Source: Acinetobacter sp. NIPH 2699
GTDB taxonomy: Bacteria > Pseudomonadota > Gammaproteobacteria > Pseudomonadales > Moraxellaceae
DNA length: 64,000 nucleotides
Assembly: GCF_022549355.1 (NCBI RefSeq)
Contig: NZ_JAKZGL010000001.1
Coordinates: 186,001 to 250,000, forward strand
Direction: 5' to 3'
Part shown: piece by piece, positions 36,118 through 47,285 of the stretch
How positions within the stretch are numbered: the stretch's first letter is position 1
Layout of the letters: each line of letters begins with the position of its first letter
Made by a program: the position numbers and the translations under genes
Notes under the pieces: generated by a model
The model's input: the letters and a program-made list of their open reading frames with translations, nothing else
What the model was told of the DNA's origin: nothing
The model's database searches: none

Positions 36118-39100
36118 CTATTCCATATATACCAGTGGCTCGCCACTATGTACCGTTTGCCCTGCTCTACAAATAATGGCTTTCACAATGCCATCTTCTT
36201 CTGCATAAACAGGTAACTCCATTTTCATTGCTTCAATAATAGCAATAGTTTCACCTTTTTTAACCTCTTGCCCACTTTCGACAAAGATTTTCCAGATATT
36301 TCCTGTCATAGATGCATTTAATGACGAAAGATGGCTGTAATCCACATGATTGCATCGTTCAATTTGTTCCTCTGGTTGAGCTGCAAATTCCTCTTTCCAA
36401 CGACTCACTTCAGTGGTAAAAGCTTGCTGTTGCTTAGCTCTAAACTCAGCAATGCTTTCCGCTTCATTTTCCAAGAATTTCACATAATCTGCATAATCAA
36501 ACTCGGTTTCTTCAATCTGAATTTGGGCACGACCATTTTCAAAATCTGCACGCCATTGGTTCAGTTCTTCCTCAGAAACTGGGAAATACTTAATTTGATC
36601 GAAGAATTTTAAGAACCATTGTTTGTCACCAAACTGTTTATTTTTCTTAAACTTATTCCAAATGGGCAAAGTACGACCAATGAGCTGATAGCCCCCTGGT
36701 GAATCCATGCCATAAATGCACATATACATGCCACCAATCCCCACCGTTCCCTCTGCGGTAAAAGTACGTGCTGGATTGTATTTAGAACTGAGTAAGCGAT
36801 GACGTGGATCAATTGGAACAGCGCACGGTGCAGTGAGATAAACATCGCCTAAACCAAGAATTAAATAATTGGCATTGAAAATAATATCTTTGACTTCATC
36901 ACGATGCGCTAGACCATTAATGCGTTGAATAAAATCGACGTTATTCGGCAACCACGGTGCTTTGGCACAAACACTTTCTTGATAGCGTTCAACTGCGCCC
37001 AACGTTGCACTATCTTCAAATGCCATTGGTAAATGCACAATACGAGATGGGATTTTCAACTGACTTAAATCACCCATTTCTTCTTCCAGTTTCAGCAATT
37101 GAGTGATCAGTTCTGATTGTGGAATGATGAGGCCATCATATTTTATCTGTAATGAACGGACACCGGGCGAAAGCTCTAATACGCCTGCAATCTTCGTATC
37201 ACGAATCATTTGAATCAGTTTATGTACACGTAAACGTAAAGCCAAATCTAAAACGTTTTCACCATACTCTAGGAGAATATAGCTATCACCTGCCTGACGG
37301 TAAACAGTTTTTGGTGACAAGTCAGTTGGTTCACGTTGAGCTAAAATAGTAGTGAGCACTTCTTGTGCAGGTTCAATGGTTTCAACCACGTTCTCAGCAT
37401 CTGCAAAGTTTTGGATATTGTCGATTTGTTTCCGTTCTAATTCATTGGCTTGTTCAACGCTGATTGGATAAAAACGAATTTTATCATCGGCTTTCAGTTG
37501 TCCAACTTTCCAAAGTTCAGCTTTAGCAATGGTCACAGGACATACGAAACCACCTAAACTTGGACCATCTTTTGCCAAAATGACTGGGAAATCACCTGTA
37601 AAGTTGATTGCACCAATTGCATATTCACAATCATGCACATTGGATGGATGCAAGCCAGCTTCACCACCATTTTCCCGTGCCCAGCTTGGTGTTGGACCAG
37701 ATAAACGTACCCCTAAACGGTTGGAGTTAAAGTGTACCGTCCATTCAGAAGCAAAAAATTCTTCGACATATTCAGGTTTAAAGAAATCAGGTGCACCGTG
37801 TGGACCATACAGCACCGCAATTTCCCATTCATTGCCATATTCAGGAATCAGATCAGTGGATAGTGTTTGAGGTATCTCGTTTGCAAGTGGCAATTCAGCA
37901 CTGGCGAATGCTGGATCGACCATTTTGATCATGTCACCTACACGTAAAGTACGCCCGGCATGACCACCAAAGTTACCGAGCGCAAAAGTAGCTCGGCTGC
38001 CAAGATATACAGGCACATCTAAACCGTTTCGTACCGCTAAATAAGTACGGCAACCTGATTCAACCTGACCAATTTTGAGGTTTTGTCCTGCCTTAACTTC
38101 AATAGGTTGCCAAAAATCAATTTTCTTATCATCTAACAGTGCTGTACAACTCGCACCAGCCAAAGCAACGGTGGTATCCGCATGGAACTTTAAGGTTGGT
38201 CCAACCAAAGTAAACTCAAAACCTGCGGCTTTAGCATCATTCCCGACAATACGATTGGCAAGTTGAAATGCATAATCATCCATTGGACCTGATGGTGGCA
38301 CACCAATATCCCAATAGCCTGTACGCCCCGGATAATCCTGAATTGAACTCAATGTTCCAGCTTGAACCACTTCAATCACGTTTGGCGTATAGTTGAAATC
38401 ATCCAGCATCCGTGTCCAGATTTGCATGGATTCAAAACGCTCATCAGAGATAATGGCACGCGCATAATCCAAGTTGGTACTGATACCATTTAAACGAGTT
38501 TCTGCCAGTACATTTTTTAGTTTTTCAATCGCCGCTTCACGGTCATCTGCATGGACAATGATCTTGGCAATCATTGGGTCAAAGTATTGTGAAATTTCTG
38601 TGCCTGTTTTCACCCATGTATCGACACGGCTACCCTCTGGAAAACTTACTTCTGTCAACACGCCTGGACTTGGCTGGAAATTTTTTACAGGATCTTCAGC
38701 ATAAACACGTACTTCAATCGCTGCACCTTTAGGCTGAATATTGCTGAGATATGCCCAATCCAATTCATCATCCGCAGCAACTTTTAGCATGCATTCGATC
38801 AAATCCAAGCCCGTTACCATTTCAGTGACTGGATGTTCAACCTGTAAACGGGTATTTACTTCAAGGAAATAGAATTCATCCCGATTGGCATCGTAAATAA
38901 ATTCAACCGTTCCTGCACTGCGATAGTTGACCGATTGCCCTAATTGAACCGCAGCTTGATGCAGCTTTTTACGGGTCGCTTCTGGCAAATTCGCAGCGGG
39001 TGTTTCCTCAACCACTTTCTGATTACGACGTTGCAATGAACAATCTCGCTCCCCAAAGGCCACTACTTGCCCTTTGCCATCACCAAAAATTTGTACTTCG

Positions 39101-39723
39101 ACATGGCGAGCCTTATCAATAAAGCATTCAATAAAGACACCCGCATCTTTAAAAAACTGCTCACCTAAGCGTTTGACACTTTCATAGGCATCCGTCAATG
39201 CTTGCGGTGTATCACAACGGGTCAAGCCAATACCACCACCACCAGCGGTACTTTTCAGCATGATGGGATAGCCAATCCGATCAGCAGCAGTGAGTGCTTC
39301 TTCCAGACTATCCAGTAAACCTGTACCCGGTGTCATCGGAACATTGGCAGCAGCAGCCAATTCACGAGCACGATGCTTTAAACCGAATTCTAAAATCTGT
39401 TCCGCTGTTGGTCCCATAAAGGCAATGTTATTTTCTTCACAGGCACGGGAAAAATCAGCACTTTCAGAAAGGAAACCATAACCCGGGAAAATGGCTTCAG
39501 CCCCTGTTTCCTTAGCAGCCTGAATGAGCTTCTCAATACTTAAATAAGTATCGGCTGGTTTTAATCCATCTAATGCAATCGCAATATCTGCATCTTCAAC
39601 GTGCTGCGCATAACGATCACTATCTGAATACACAGCAACACTGGTCACGCCTAATTTTTTCAATGTGCGAATCGCTCGAACAGCAATTTCACCACGGTTT
39701 GCAATAAGTACTGTCTTAAACAT
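36118..39723 (-). CDS. uca: Urea carboxylase
   Basis: The 1201-residue biotin enzyme carboxylates urea to allophanate with ATP. Domains in order: biotin carboxylase (residues 1-445, VLIANRGEIAVRAIRTLKK and EVNTRLQVEHPVTEM), the KipA-like half of the carboxyltransferase (about 470-780, with GPMDDYAFQLANRIVGND), the KipI-like half (about 815-1030), and the biotinyl domain with K1167 in EAMKMELP. The ATG at 39723 follows a GGGGGAAAG site, so the in-frame TTG at 39738 is not needed. It begins 15 bp after allophanate hydrolase. Some relatives are guanidine carboxylases, but the carboxyguanidine deiminase genes that accompany those are absent here. Confidence 0.88.
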   Translation of the reverse strand: MFKTVLIANRGEIAVRAIRTLKKLGVTSVAVYSDSDRYAQHVEDADIAIALDGLKPADTYLSIEKLIQAAKETGAEAIFPGYGFLSESADFSRACEENNIAFMGPTAEQILEFGLKHRARELAAAANVPMTPGTGLLDSLEEALTAADRIGYPIMLKSTAGGGGIGLTRCDTPQALTDAYESVKRLGEQFFKDAGVFIECFIDKARHVEVQIFGDGKGQVVAFGERDCSLQRRNQKVVEETPAANLPEATRKKLHQAAVQLGQSVNYRSAGTVEFIYDANRDEFYFLEVNTRLQVEHPVTEMVTGLDLIECMLKVAADDELDWAYLSNIQPKGAAIEVRVYAEDPVKNFQPSPGVLTEVSFPEGSRVDTWVKTGTEISQYFDPMIAKIIVHADDREAAIEKLKNVLAETRLNGISTNLDYARAIISDERFESMQIWTRMLDDFNYTPNVIEVVQAGTLSSIQDYPGRTGYWDIGVPPSGPMDDYAFQLANRIVGNDAKAAGFEFTLVGPTLKFHADTTVALAGASCTALLDDKKIDFWQPIEVKAGQNLKIGQVESGCRTYLAVRNGLDVPVYLGSRATFALGNFGGHAGRTLRVGDMIKMVDPAFASAELPLANEIPQTLSTDLIPEYGNEWEIAVLYGPHGAPDFFKPEYVEEFFASEWTVHFNSNRLGVRLSGPTPSWARENGGEAGLHPSNVHDCEYAIGAINFTGDFPVILAKDGPSLGGFVCPVTIAKAELWKVGQLKADDKIRFYPISVEQANELERKQIDNIQNFADAENVVETIEPAQEVLTTILAQREPTDLSPKTVYRQAGDSYILLEYGENVLDLALRLRVHKLIQMIRDTKIAGVLELSPGVRSLQIKYDGLIIPQSELITQLLKLEEEMGDLSQLKIPSRIVHLPMAFEDSATLGAVERYQESVCAKAPWLPNNVDFIQRINGLAHRDEVKDIIFNANYLILGLGDVYLTAPCAVPIDPRHRLLSSKYNPARTFTAEGTVGIGGMYMCIYGMDSPGGYQLIGRTLPIWNKFKKNKQFGDKQWFLKFFDQIKYFPVSEEELNQWRADFENGRAQIQIEETEFDYADYVKFLENEAESIAEFRAKQQQAFTTEVSRWKEEFAAQPEEQIERCNHVDYSHLSSLNASMTGNIWKIFVESGQEVKKGETIAIIEAMKMELPVYAEEDGIVKAIICRAGQTVHSGEPLVYME

Positions 39724-39738
39724 GATGCTTTCCCCCAA

Positions 39739-41577
39739 TTAATTTGCTGTGTTTGCTGTTTGATGATTCGCTTGACCGTTACGATGCTGGATATAGGCTC
39801 TCCATCCACCAAAATGACTAATATTCTCTGCATCATCTATGCCATAAGGCTCACAAATAAAGCCTTTGACCCAACGGCCATCTTCCAATTCAACATTACC
39901 GATGCCCAAAGGCGTTGGAATCTCTGCCACAAATTCACCAAATCGAGCAGTTGGCACATCCCAGAGTTCAACAATGATGCTTTGACCTTCTTGCTGACGA
40001 GCTAAACCCGGTTTTGGTGGAATCGTGCCGTTTAAGGCATATAACGCATAATTTTTAGAGGTTTTTGTGGTTTCGATATGCACGGCATCACGCGTGGTCA
40101 ATTGAAAATTCAGTGGCATGCCTGTCAGATGCGCTCCCACCACCGCAACACGAATATGATGTGGAGAAGCAAGCGTTGCAGGACTTACAGGCAAGCTCTT
40201 ATCTAAAGCACCCAGTTTAAGTGCCAAGTAGTTTTGCCATGCTTTACCAAAATGAACCAATGCAGCATCATGCCAAGCTGGTGCAATTAAGGTAATGCCA
40301 AACGGTAAATGATCCGCTCTAAAACCTGCTGGTACGGCAAGCGCACTAAGATCGGCTAAATTGGTAAAGTTGGTATATATCCCAAAATGCGCGTTATATT
40401 CAATGGGATGCTGCTGAACCTGCTCAATGGTGTAAATCGTTGGCGTAGTTGGTACGATTAGGGCATCAAACTCAGTCAATTTCTCCTGAATTTTGCGGGC
40501 TAAATCCTGTTTTAAATATTCAGCATTGTAGGCATCGACTGCCGAATATTTTTCACCTTGTTTGATGATTTCTAAAACCGTTGGATCAAAATCTTCCACA
40601 TTGGTTTTAAGTAATTCTTCAACAGCAGCCGTGCGTTCTGCCACCCACGAACCTTGATACAATTGCGCTGCCAATTTCTCAAAGTCTGAAAAATCAATTT
40701 TGGTAATTTCAGCATTTAAACTTTCTAATAATTGAACGGTTTGTTGAAATGCTTTTTCAGCTTGTACATCCCCAAAAAAGTTAAGCTGACTAGGAATGGC
40801 AAATTTGAGTTTGCTGGAGAAACGTGCTGGAACATTTTGAGAATGCTTACGAGAATAGCTATCTAAAGGATCAAAAGCTTCAATTTGATGAGCAACCAGA
40901 TCTGCATCTACCACCGTTAATGCAAAGATAGAAATACAATCGATACTCTTACAAGCAGGTAATAAACCGCGATTTGAAAAACGCCCTTTGGTTGGTTTTA
41001 ATCCCACAATATTATTGAATCCCGCAGGCACACGTCCTGAACCCGCTGTATCAGTACCCAATGCAAATGGGACTAATCCACGAGCTACTACACTTGCTGA
41101 ACCCGAACTTGAACCACCACTCACATACTCAGGCTTAAAAGTATTTGGCACTGCACCAAATGGTGAACGTGTCCCGACTAAGCCAGTCGCAAATTGATCA
41201 AGGTTGGTTTTACCAATCACAATCGCACCAGCCTGTTTGAGTAAACGAACCGTTTCTGCATCTTGTTCTGCAATTACGGTTAAAGCTTTACATGCCGCTG
41301 TTGTGACAAAGCCTGCAACATCAATATTGTCTTTAACCGCAAATGGAATACCGTAGAGTGGAAATTGTTTAGATAGATCATCAGCATCTTGAGTTAAGCT
41401 ATTCAATGCTTGGATTTGCTGTTCAATTTGCTCTGTACTCGCAACCGAAATCCAAGCACGATCCTGAGAATCAATTGATACAACCAATTCTTTTAAATGA
41501 TCGAGTTGAATCTCATTTTTTAAATACGCCGTTTGCCATTCAGAAATTGTCCAGCCTAAAGTTTTTATCTCGCTCAC
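39739..41577 (-). CDS. atzF: Allophanate hydrolase
   Basis: The 612-residue enzyme splits allophanate into ammonia and CO2. The N-terminal amidase-signature domain has the Ser-cisSer-Lys triad regions: catalytic lysine in FAVKDNIDVAG, SGGSSSGSASVVA and LGTDTAGSGRVPAGF. The extra C-terminal domain (about residues 455-600), present in AtzF-type allophanate hydrolases and absent from simple amidases, contains VVGAHLTGMPLN and ends near HFGGWRAYIQHR. I start it at the GTG at 41577 (AGGA eight bases upstream); the longer frame to 41634 would read through the promoter and operator. First gene of the urea operon, so urea is broken down here without urease. Confidence 0.9.
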   Translation of the reverse strand: MSEIKTLGWTISEWQTAYLKNEIQLDHLKELVVSIDSQDRAWISVASTEQIEQQIQALNSLTQDADDLSKQFPLYGIPFAVKDNIDVAGFVTTAACKALTVIAEQDAETVRLLKQAGAIVIGKTNLDQFATGLVGTRSPFGAVPNTFKPEYVSGGSSSGSASVVARGLVPFALGTDTAGSGRVPAGFNNIVGLKPTKGRFSNRGLLPACKSIDCISIFALTVVDADLVAHQIEAFDPLDSYSRKHSQNVPARFSSKLKFAIPSQLNFFGDVQAEKAFQQTVQLLESLNAEITKIDFSDFEKLAAQLYQGSWVAERTAAVEELLKTNVEDFDPTVLEIIKQGEKYSAVDAYNAEYLKQDLARKIQEKLTEFDALIVPTTPTIYTIEQVQQHPIEYNAHFGIYTNFTNLADLSALAVPAGFRADHLPFGITLIAPAWHDAALVHFGKAWQNYLALKLGALDKSLPVSPATLASPHHIRVAVVGAHLTGMPLNFQLTTRDAVHIETTKTSKNYALYALNGTIPPKPGLARQQEGQSIIVELWDVPTARFGEFVAEIPTPLGIGNVELEDGRWVKGFICEPYGIDDAENISHFGGWRAYIQHRNGQANHQTANTAN

Positions 41578-41591
41578 TTTATGAATCCTAT

Positions 41592-41603
41592 CTTGTATAC
41601 AAG
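41592..41603. promoter_or_regulatory. GntR-type operator at urea operon promoter
   Basis: CTTGTATACAAG is a perfect 12-bp palindrome with the TTGTATACAA core used by FCD-type GntR regulators. It lies 15 bp upstream of the allophanate hydrolase GTG and just downstream of the expected start of sigma-54 transcription, where a bound repressor would block it. The probable ligand is the GntR protein encoded at 35410. Confidence 0.65.
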
Positions 41604-41617
41604 TTTGGATAGATAAA

Positions 41618-41634
41618 AGCAGAAAGCATGCCAA
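41618..41634 (-). promoter_or_regulatory. Sigma-54 promoter of the urea operon
   Basis: The minus strand reads TTGGCATGCTTTCTGCT, which matches the sigma-54 pattern TTGGCACG-N4-TTGCT at nearly all conserved positions, with the essential GG (41631-41632) and GC (41619-41620) exactly ten bases apart. Nitrogen-scavenging operons are commonly driven by sigma-54 with NtrC, which fits urea use as a nitrogen source. No clear NtrC dyad was seen upstream. Confidence 0.65.
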
Positions 41635-41914
41635 CCCTATTTTTATTAAATAAATTAATAGTTTATATATCTTATTTGATGAGTGTTTTTTAAAATTGTT
41701 TATTGATGGTGCTAAAAAGGCTTCGGTTTATGGCAAATGCTCCATAACTCAGCACACTTAAATCACATCTAAAATGCTCATACCAGTAATGAAGTTCTTT
41801 AAATCTAAACTCAAGTCAATATTTGCTATCTTGGAGGTGGCATGGATGCCGCCCGTTGTGCTGTTGATAATTTATTTATAATAATTGGTATAAAATTAAT
41901 TTTGGAGAAATAGA

Positions 41915-42271
41915 TTATCTTTTTAATTTTAGATAGTGCGCAATATCTTCGAAATCTGCTTCTAATGCAATCTTTGCTTTTTGTTCCATGACTCTAAATT
42001 TTTTCAATATCACTTGCCCAAAATCAGTGACAACTGCACCACCACCATGCGTTCCACCTGTTTGTGTTTCCACAAGATTAGAATGGAAACATTGATTCAT
42101 GGTATCCACCAATTGCCATGCACGACGATAGCTCATATTCATTGATTTAGCTGCTTGCGAAATCGAACCTGTACGCTGTATTGCTTCAAGTAACTCTGCT
42201 TTACCGGGACCAAAAGCAATCTGTTCTTCAGATAATATGCGGACGTGTAATTTTAAACGTGGTTTTGACAT
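41915..42271 (-). CDS. ModE-type winged-helix regulator (DNA-binding domain only)
   Basis: This 118-residue protein corresponds to the N-terminal domain of the molybdate regulator ModE: KLHVRILSEEQIAFGPGKAELLEAI, then the helix-turn-helix SISQAAKSMNMSYRRAWQLVDTMN, and the wing region ETQTGGTHGGGAVVTDFG. The C-terminal molybdate-binding MOP domains of full ModE (about 260 residues) are absent, as in many small ModE-like regulators. What it senses is unclear; metal or oxyanion control is only suggested by the family. No molybdenum transport gene is nearby. It lies 59 bp beyond the adhC stop on the same strand, so co-transcription is possible. Confidence 0.82.
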   Translation of the reverse strand: MSKPRLKLHVRILSEEQIAFGPGKAELLEAIQRTGSISQAAKSMNMSYRRAWQLVDTMNQCFHSNLVETQTGGTHGGGAVVTDFGQVILKKFRVMEQKAKIALEADFEDIAHYLKLKR

Positions 42272-42330
42272 GAATAAATACCCAAAGATTTGATGATGCA
42301 GGACACACCATCAAATCTAGATTTTAACAA

Positions 42331-43736
<1,406 letters not shown>

Positions 43737-43763
43737 AATGTCGACCACATTAAATCTAAAAAT

Positions 43764-43786
43764 ATACTATACACCAGTATAGTAAT
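43764..43786 (-). promoter_or_regulatory. frmR: FrmR operator within the frmR-adhC promoter
   Basis: ATACTATAC (43764-43772), four bases, then GTATAGTA (43777-43784) form the dyad expected for FrmR. On the minus strand a promoter overlaps it: TTGAGC, 18-bp spacer, TATAGT. The -10 element falls inside the dyad, so binding would exclude RNA polymerase until formaldehyde releases the repressor. Confidence 0.75.
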
Positions 43787-43988
43787 TTAGCTCAATATTT
43801 ATTGATTTAAAATTCTATAAAGCGGTGTTTATCGGGATTTACTTATATAAAAGGAAAGATAAACAAGGAAATAAATGATTGATTATATTGATAATTACAT
43901 TTAACCCTTGGAACAAAAAAGCATTTAGATATATAAGAAAATCAATCATCTACCAATTACTGTTGGACTCGCACGCTTGATCAATAAA

Positions 43989-45542
43989 ATGATAAACAAT
44001 TCATACCATTTCAAGATAACGACACTAGTTATCATGTTAGGAATGAGTGGCTGTTCTTTGCCACTCAATCAGAACCATGATCGGAGTAATCCCTTGCAAA
44101 CAAAAACAAAGTGGATAAATGACCCACAATCCGATCTTAATATTGAAAATGGTTTAACTGCATTTTTAGCTTTAGATGATGCTTTTTTAAGTATTGCATC
44201 TCGTATCCATTTAATCAGGAATGCGAAATACCATCTAGATTTACAATATTACATTTGGAATGATGATCCTATTGGGAACTTGATGCTTTATGAATTGCTC
44301 AATGCTGCTGATAGAGGTGTAAAAATCAGATTAATCATTGATGACCAAAATGGAATCAAACTTGATAAAACCCTCAAAGCGCTGTCTCAGCATCCAAATT
44401 TAGAAATTCGAATCTTTAATCCCTACAAATTTAGACACTTGAGATTTATTGATTATATTTTTAGGTTAAATCAAATTAATCATCGTATGCACAATAAACT
44501 CACCATTGCTGACGCATCAATTGCTGTCACAGGCGGTAGAAATATTAGTAGTGAATACTTTGACGCAAGTGATCAATTTCAATTTAGTGACATGGACATC
44601 TTATTTTATGGAGCATCTGTCGATCATGCCGTTGAGGTTTTCGATGAGTTTTGGAATAGTGACTTAAGTTATTCCACCGAACAGTTGCTCGGTCAAGGCA
44701 CACAGCAAAAACTTGAAAGTATCAGGCAAAGCTATAAGGCTTTTGATGAAGAAAACACGCTCACTGAAAAGAAACTCGAAGCGGCACAAGACTACTTAAA
44801 AATACGTTTGCAAAACTACCCTGTTCAATGGGCAAAAGCGCACTTTGTTGCGGATCGTCCAAATAAAGCTTTGGGACAAGCCAAAGAACAAGAACTGCTT
44901 TATTCGCAAGTCTTAAAAATTATGGGGAAGCCTGAGCAGCACATGGAATTGGTTTCAGCCTATTTTGTACCAACTCAACGTGGAGCAGAATATTTAAGCC
45001 AATTATCCAATAATGGCATCAAAGTTCGCGTACTTACCAATAGTCTAGTCGCCAATGATGTCGCCGTGGTTCATTCATTTTATAGCCAATATCGTAAACC
45101 GCTTCTACAAAATGGCGTACAACTTTATGAGTTCAAACCGAATATTGAACGTAAAAAACGGACGTGGTATGAGATTGCTACGGGTAGCGTGATTCCTGTG
45201 AAAGGTAAGAATCGCTCTAGTTTGCATGCGAAATTTTTTGATGTAGATGGAAAAGTCTTCATTGGCTCGTTTAACTTCGACCCTCGTTCAGCTCATTTAA
45301 ATACTGAAGTTGGTTTGGTGGTTGAATCAGATCATTTGCAAGATCAGATTACAGCGATGCTTGACCAACATTTACTTCAAGTCGCTTATCAGCTCAAACT
45401 TGATTCAGATGGAAATATTATTTGGTATGAGCATAAGGAGAATGGTCAGGTGATTGAGCATCACCATGACCCTGAGAGCACAAAATTTCAAAGATTGAGC
45501 ATGAATATTGTCTCTTATTTTCCAGTTGAATGGATGATGTAA
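43989..45542 (+). CDS. Phospholipase D-family lipoprotein (cardiolipin synthase-like)
   Basis: This protein of about 517 residues starts with a lipoprotein signal ending in GMSGCSLPLN (lipobox cysteine about residue 23). It has two HKD motifs, HNKLTIADASIAVTGGRN near residue 174 and HAKFFDVDGKVFIGSFNFDP near 415, as in ClsC/YmdC-type phospholipase D enzymes that make cardiolipin from two phospholipids. It would be membrane-anchored, facing the periplasm. I prefer the ATG at 43989; an in-frame TTG at 43977 is also possible and neither has a clear ribosome site. It stands alone, divergent from frmR. The partner gene ymdB usually beside clsC in enterics is absent. Confidence 0.83.
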   Translation: MINNSYHFKITTLVIMLGMSGCSLPLNQNHDRSNPLQTKTKWINDPQSDLNIENGLTAFLALDDAFLSIASRIHLIRNAKYHLDLQYYIWNDDPIGNLMLYELLNAADRGVKIRLIIDDQNGIKLDKTLKALSQHPNLEIRIFNPYKFRHLRFIDYIFRLNQINHRMHNKLTIADASIAVTGGRNISSEYFDASDQFQFSDMDILFYGASVDHAVEVFDEFWNSDLSYSTEQLLGQGTQQKLESIRQSYKAFDEENTLTEKKLEAAQDYLKIRLQNYPVQWAKAHFVADRPNKALGQAKEQELLYSQVLKIMGKPEQHMELVSAYFVPTQRGAEYLSQLSNNGIKVRVLTNSLVANDVAVVHSFYSQYRKPLLQNGVQLYEFKPNIERKKRTWYEIATGSVIPVKGKNRSSLHAKFFDVDGKVFIGSFNFDPRSAHLNTEVGLVVESDHLQDQITAMLDQHLLQVAYQLKLDSDGNIIWYEHKENGQVIEHHHDPESTKFQRLSMNIVSYFPVEWMM

Positions 45543-45546
45543 AGAC

Positions 45547-45675
45547 TTATTCCATTATCATCTCAAATAAACATAATCCCTCAATTTTTAAAGGCATCTT
45601 AATACTTTCAATAGATGCCTGTTCTAAAGCATCATCATAATTTCTTAAGTCAATTGGACTGGGTATATCCTTCAT
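45547..45675 (-). pseudogene. 42-codon frame, possible decayed methyltransferase start
   Basis: An ATG at 45675 preceded by a good AGGGG site opens a 42-codon frame ending at 45547. The first residues MKDIPSPIDLRNYDDALEQA resemble the beginning of some SAM-dependent methyltransferases, but the homology stops after about 25 codons and no methyltransferase fold follows. It may be the N-terminal remnant of a lost gene or a genuine small protein. A stop immediately follows in a region between two operons. Confidence 0.35.
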
Positions 45676-45798
45676 TGAATCCCCTTATTTTTATAAATAA
45701 GCTCACTTTTCTTTAAGCATCTGCTTTTCTATAAATCTATTTTTAGAAGATATAAAAAGATGATGGTCGTAAAATACCATCATCACAGCATATTCAGT

Positions 45799-47253
45799 TT
45801 AAATCTTTGCATGAGCCCCATATTTATCAATCATAATAGAACTGGCTTCATTTAAACCACGTACTATCACATTTGTACCATTCTTTTGGAATTTATTGAT
45901 AACAGAATCAAGCATCGCAACTGAGGTGACATCCCAAATATGAGCGTGAGTTAAATCAATAATGACCTCTTTCACATCTTCTTTAAAGTCAAAACCTTGT
46001 ATAAATTTCTCTGAAGAACTAAAGAAAATTTGACCTCGTAAATCATATAAACGGGCTGTTCCCTCAAAGGAGGCTTTGACCTGAATATCATTTTCCAGTT
46101 TATTGGCAAGGAACAGTGCAGAAAGCAATACACCTGTCAGCACACCCAAAGCTAAATTATGTGTAGCGACCACTACAATCACCGTGGCAACCATGACCAC
46201 ATTGCTACTCTTAGGATTACTTTTGAATGTTTTTAGCGAATGCCACTCAAAGGTACTAATTGATACCATAAGCATGACAGCAACCAAAGCCGCCATTGGA
46301 ATGACTTTAAGCCAATCACTGATAAATACGACCAAAATAAGCAGGAAAATACCCGCAGAAAATGTTGATAATCGTGTCAAACCACCAGATTTTACATTAA
46401 TCATAGATTGGCCAATCATGGCACAGCCTGCCATTCCCCCCATAAATCCTGATGCAATATTTGCTATCCCCTGACCTTTACATTCCTGAAACTTATCACT
46501 TGGAGTATCCGTCATTTCATCAACAATCGTTGCCGTCATCATTGATTCAAGTAAACCAACAGCAGCTAGTGCAACTGAATAAGGCAAAATAATTATTAAG
46601 GTTTCGAGGTTTAAAGGAATATCTGGGATTAAAAACACTGGCAATGTATTCGGTAATGCTCCCATATCACCAACTGTTCGTACATCTACCCCGAAAGAAA
46701 CGGCAAGTAATGTAATCACAACAATACATACCAGAGGTGATGGAATGAATTGACCTAATCTAGGAATAAGTGGGAACAGGTAAATAATTGCCAAACCCAA
46801 AGCAACAAAAGCATACACAGACCAAGTAACATTGATCAGTTCGGGCAATTGTGCCATAAAAATCAGTATGGCTAAGGCATTCACAAAACCAATCACAACA
46901 GATTTGGATACAAAACGCATAAGCTTGGCCAATTTTACATAGCCTGCAAATATTTGAATAACACCAGTCAAAATCGTTGCAGCAAGTAAATATTCGAGGC
47001 CATGTTCCTTGACCAACGTAACCATAAGTAAAGCCATCGCACCGGTGGCTGCTGAAATCATTGCAGGACGCCCTCCTACAAACGAAATGACCACAGCAAT
47101 ACAAAACGAAGCATATAGCCCAACTTTAGGATCTACACCAGCAATAATTGAAAATGCAATTGCTTCAGGAATTAATGCAAGCCCGACAACAAGTCCTGCT
47201 AGAACATCGCCACGAATGTTAGAGAACCATTGTGCTCTGATATGAGATAACAT
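45799..47253 (-). CDS. SulP-family anion transporter
   Basis: The 484-residue inner-membrane protein has about 12 hydrophobic segments. The opening [20 protein letters not shown] is the SulP signature, and [19 protein letters not shown] is the anion-binding loop. A C-terminal STAS domain (about residues 385-484, [21 protein letters not shown]) completes the SulP layout, somewhat shorter than the usual 550 residues. SulP proteins take up sulfate, bicarbonate or dicarboxylates. The substrate is not evident from context. A 48-bp inverted-repeat element lies 33 bp upstream of the ATG in the leader or promoter. Confidence 0.88.
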   Translation of the reverse strand: MLSHIRAQWFSNIRGDVLAGLVVGLALIPEAIAFSIIAGVDPKVGLYASFCIAVVISFVGGRPAMISAATGAMALLMVTLVKEHGLEYLLAATILTGVIQIFAGYVKLAKLMRFVSKSVVIGFVNALAILIFMAQLPELINVTWSVYAFVALGLAIIYLFPLIPRLGQFIPSPLVCIVVITLLAVSFGVDVRTVGDMGALPNTLPVFLIPDIPLNLETLIIILPYSVALAAVGLLESMMTATIVDEMTDTPSDKFQECKGQGIANIASGFMGGMAGCAMIGQSMINVKSGGLTRLSTFSAGIFLLILVVFISDWLKVIPMAALVAVMLMVSISTFEWHSLKTFKSNPKSSNVVMVATVIVVVATHNLALGVLTGVLLSALFLANKLENDIQVKASFEGTARLYDLRGQIFFSSSEKFIQGFDFKEDVKEVIIDLTHAHIWDVTSVAMLDSVINKFQKNGTNVIVRGLNEASSIMIDKYGAHAKI

Positions 47254-47285
47254 TGAAATAGCCTAATTTGGAATTTTTAGATAGG

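Larger units (their letters stand above)
41578..41914 (-). promoter_or_regulatory. Promoter region of the urea operon
   Basis: This 337-bp gap holds the sigma-54 promoter and palindrome listed separately, next to the allophanate hydrolase start. The remainder up to the ModE-type gene stop at 41915 is AT-rich. A 35-codon plus-strand frame (41774-41881) with a hydrophobic end lacks a ribosome site and is not called a gene. Confidence 0.55.

Noticed and set aside
36118-39723. Guanidine riboswitch or guanidine carboxylase locus
   Set aside because: No leader with guanidine-I features was seen upstream of 41577 and no deiminase genes are present; kept only as a question in the findings.
41774-41881. 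35-codon plus frame with hydrophobic C-terminus
   Set aside because: No ribosome site, no conserved context and low coding signal; likely chance in the promoter gap.
46760-47104. Minus frame rich in Cys and Phe inside the SulP gene
   Set aside because: Shadow of the membrane-protein codons in another frame; its composition follows from repeated GCN/ATT codons.
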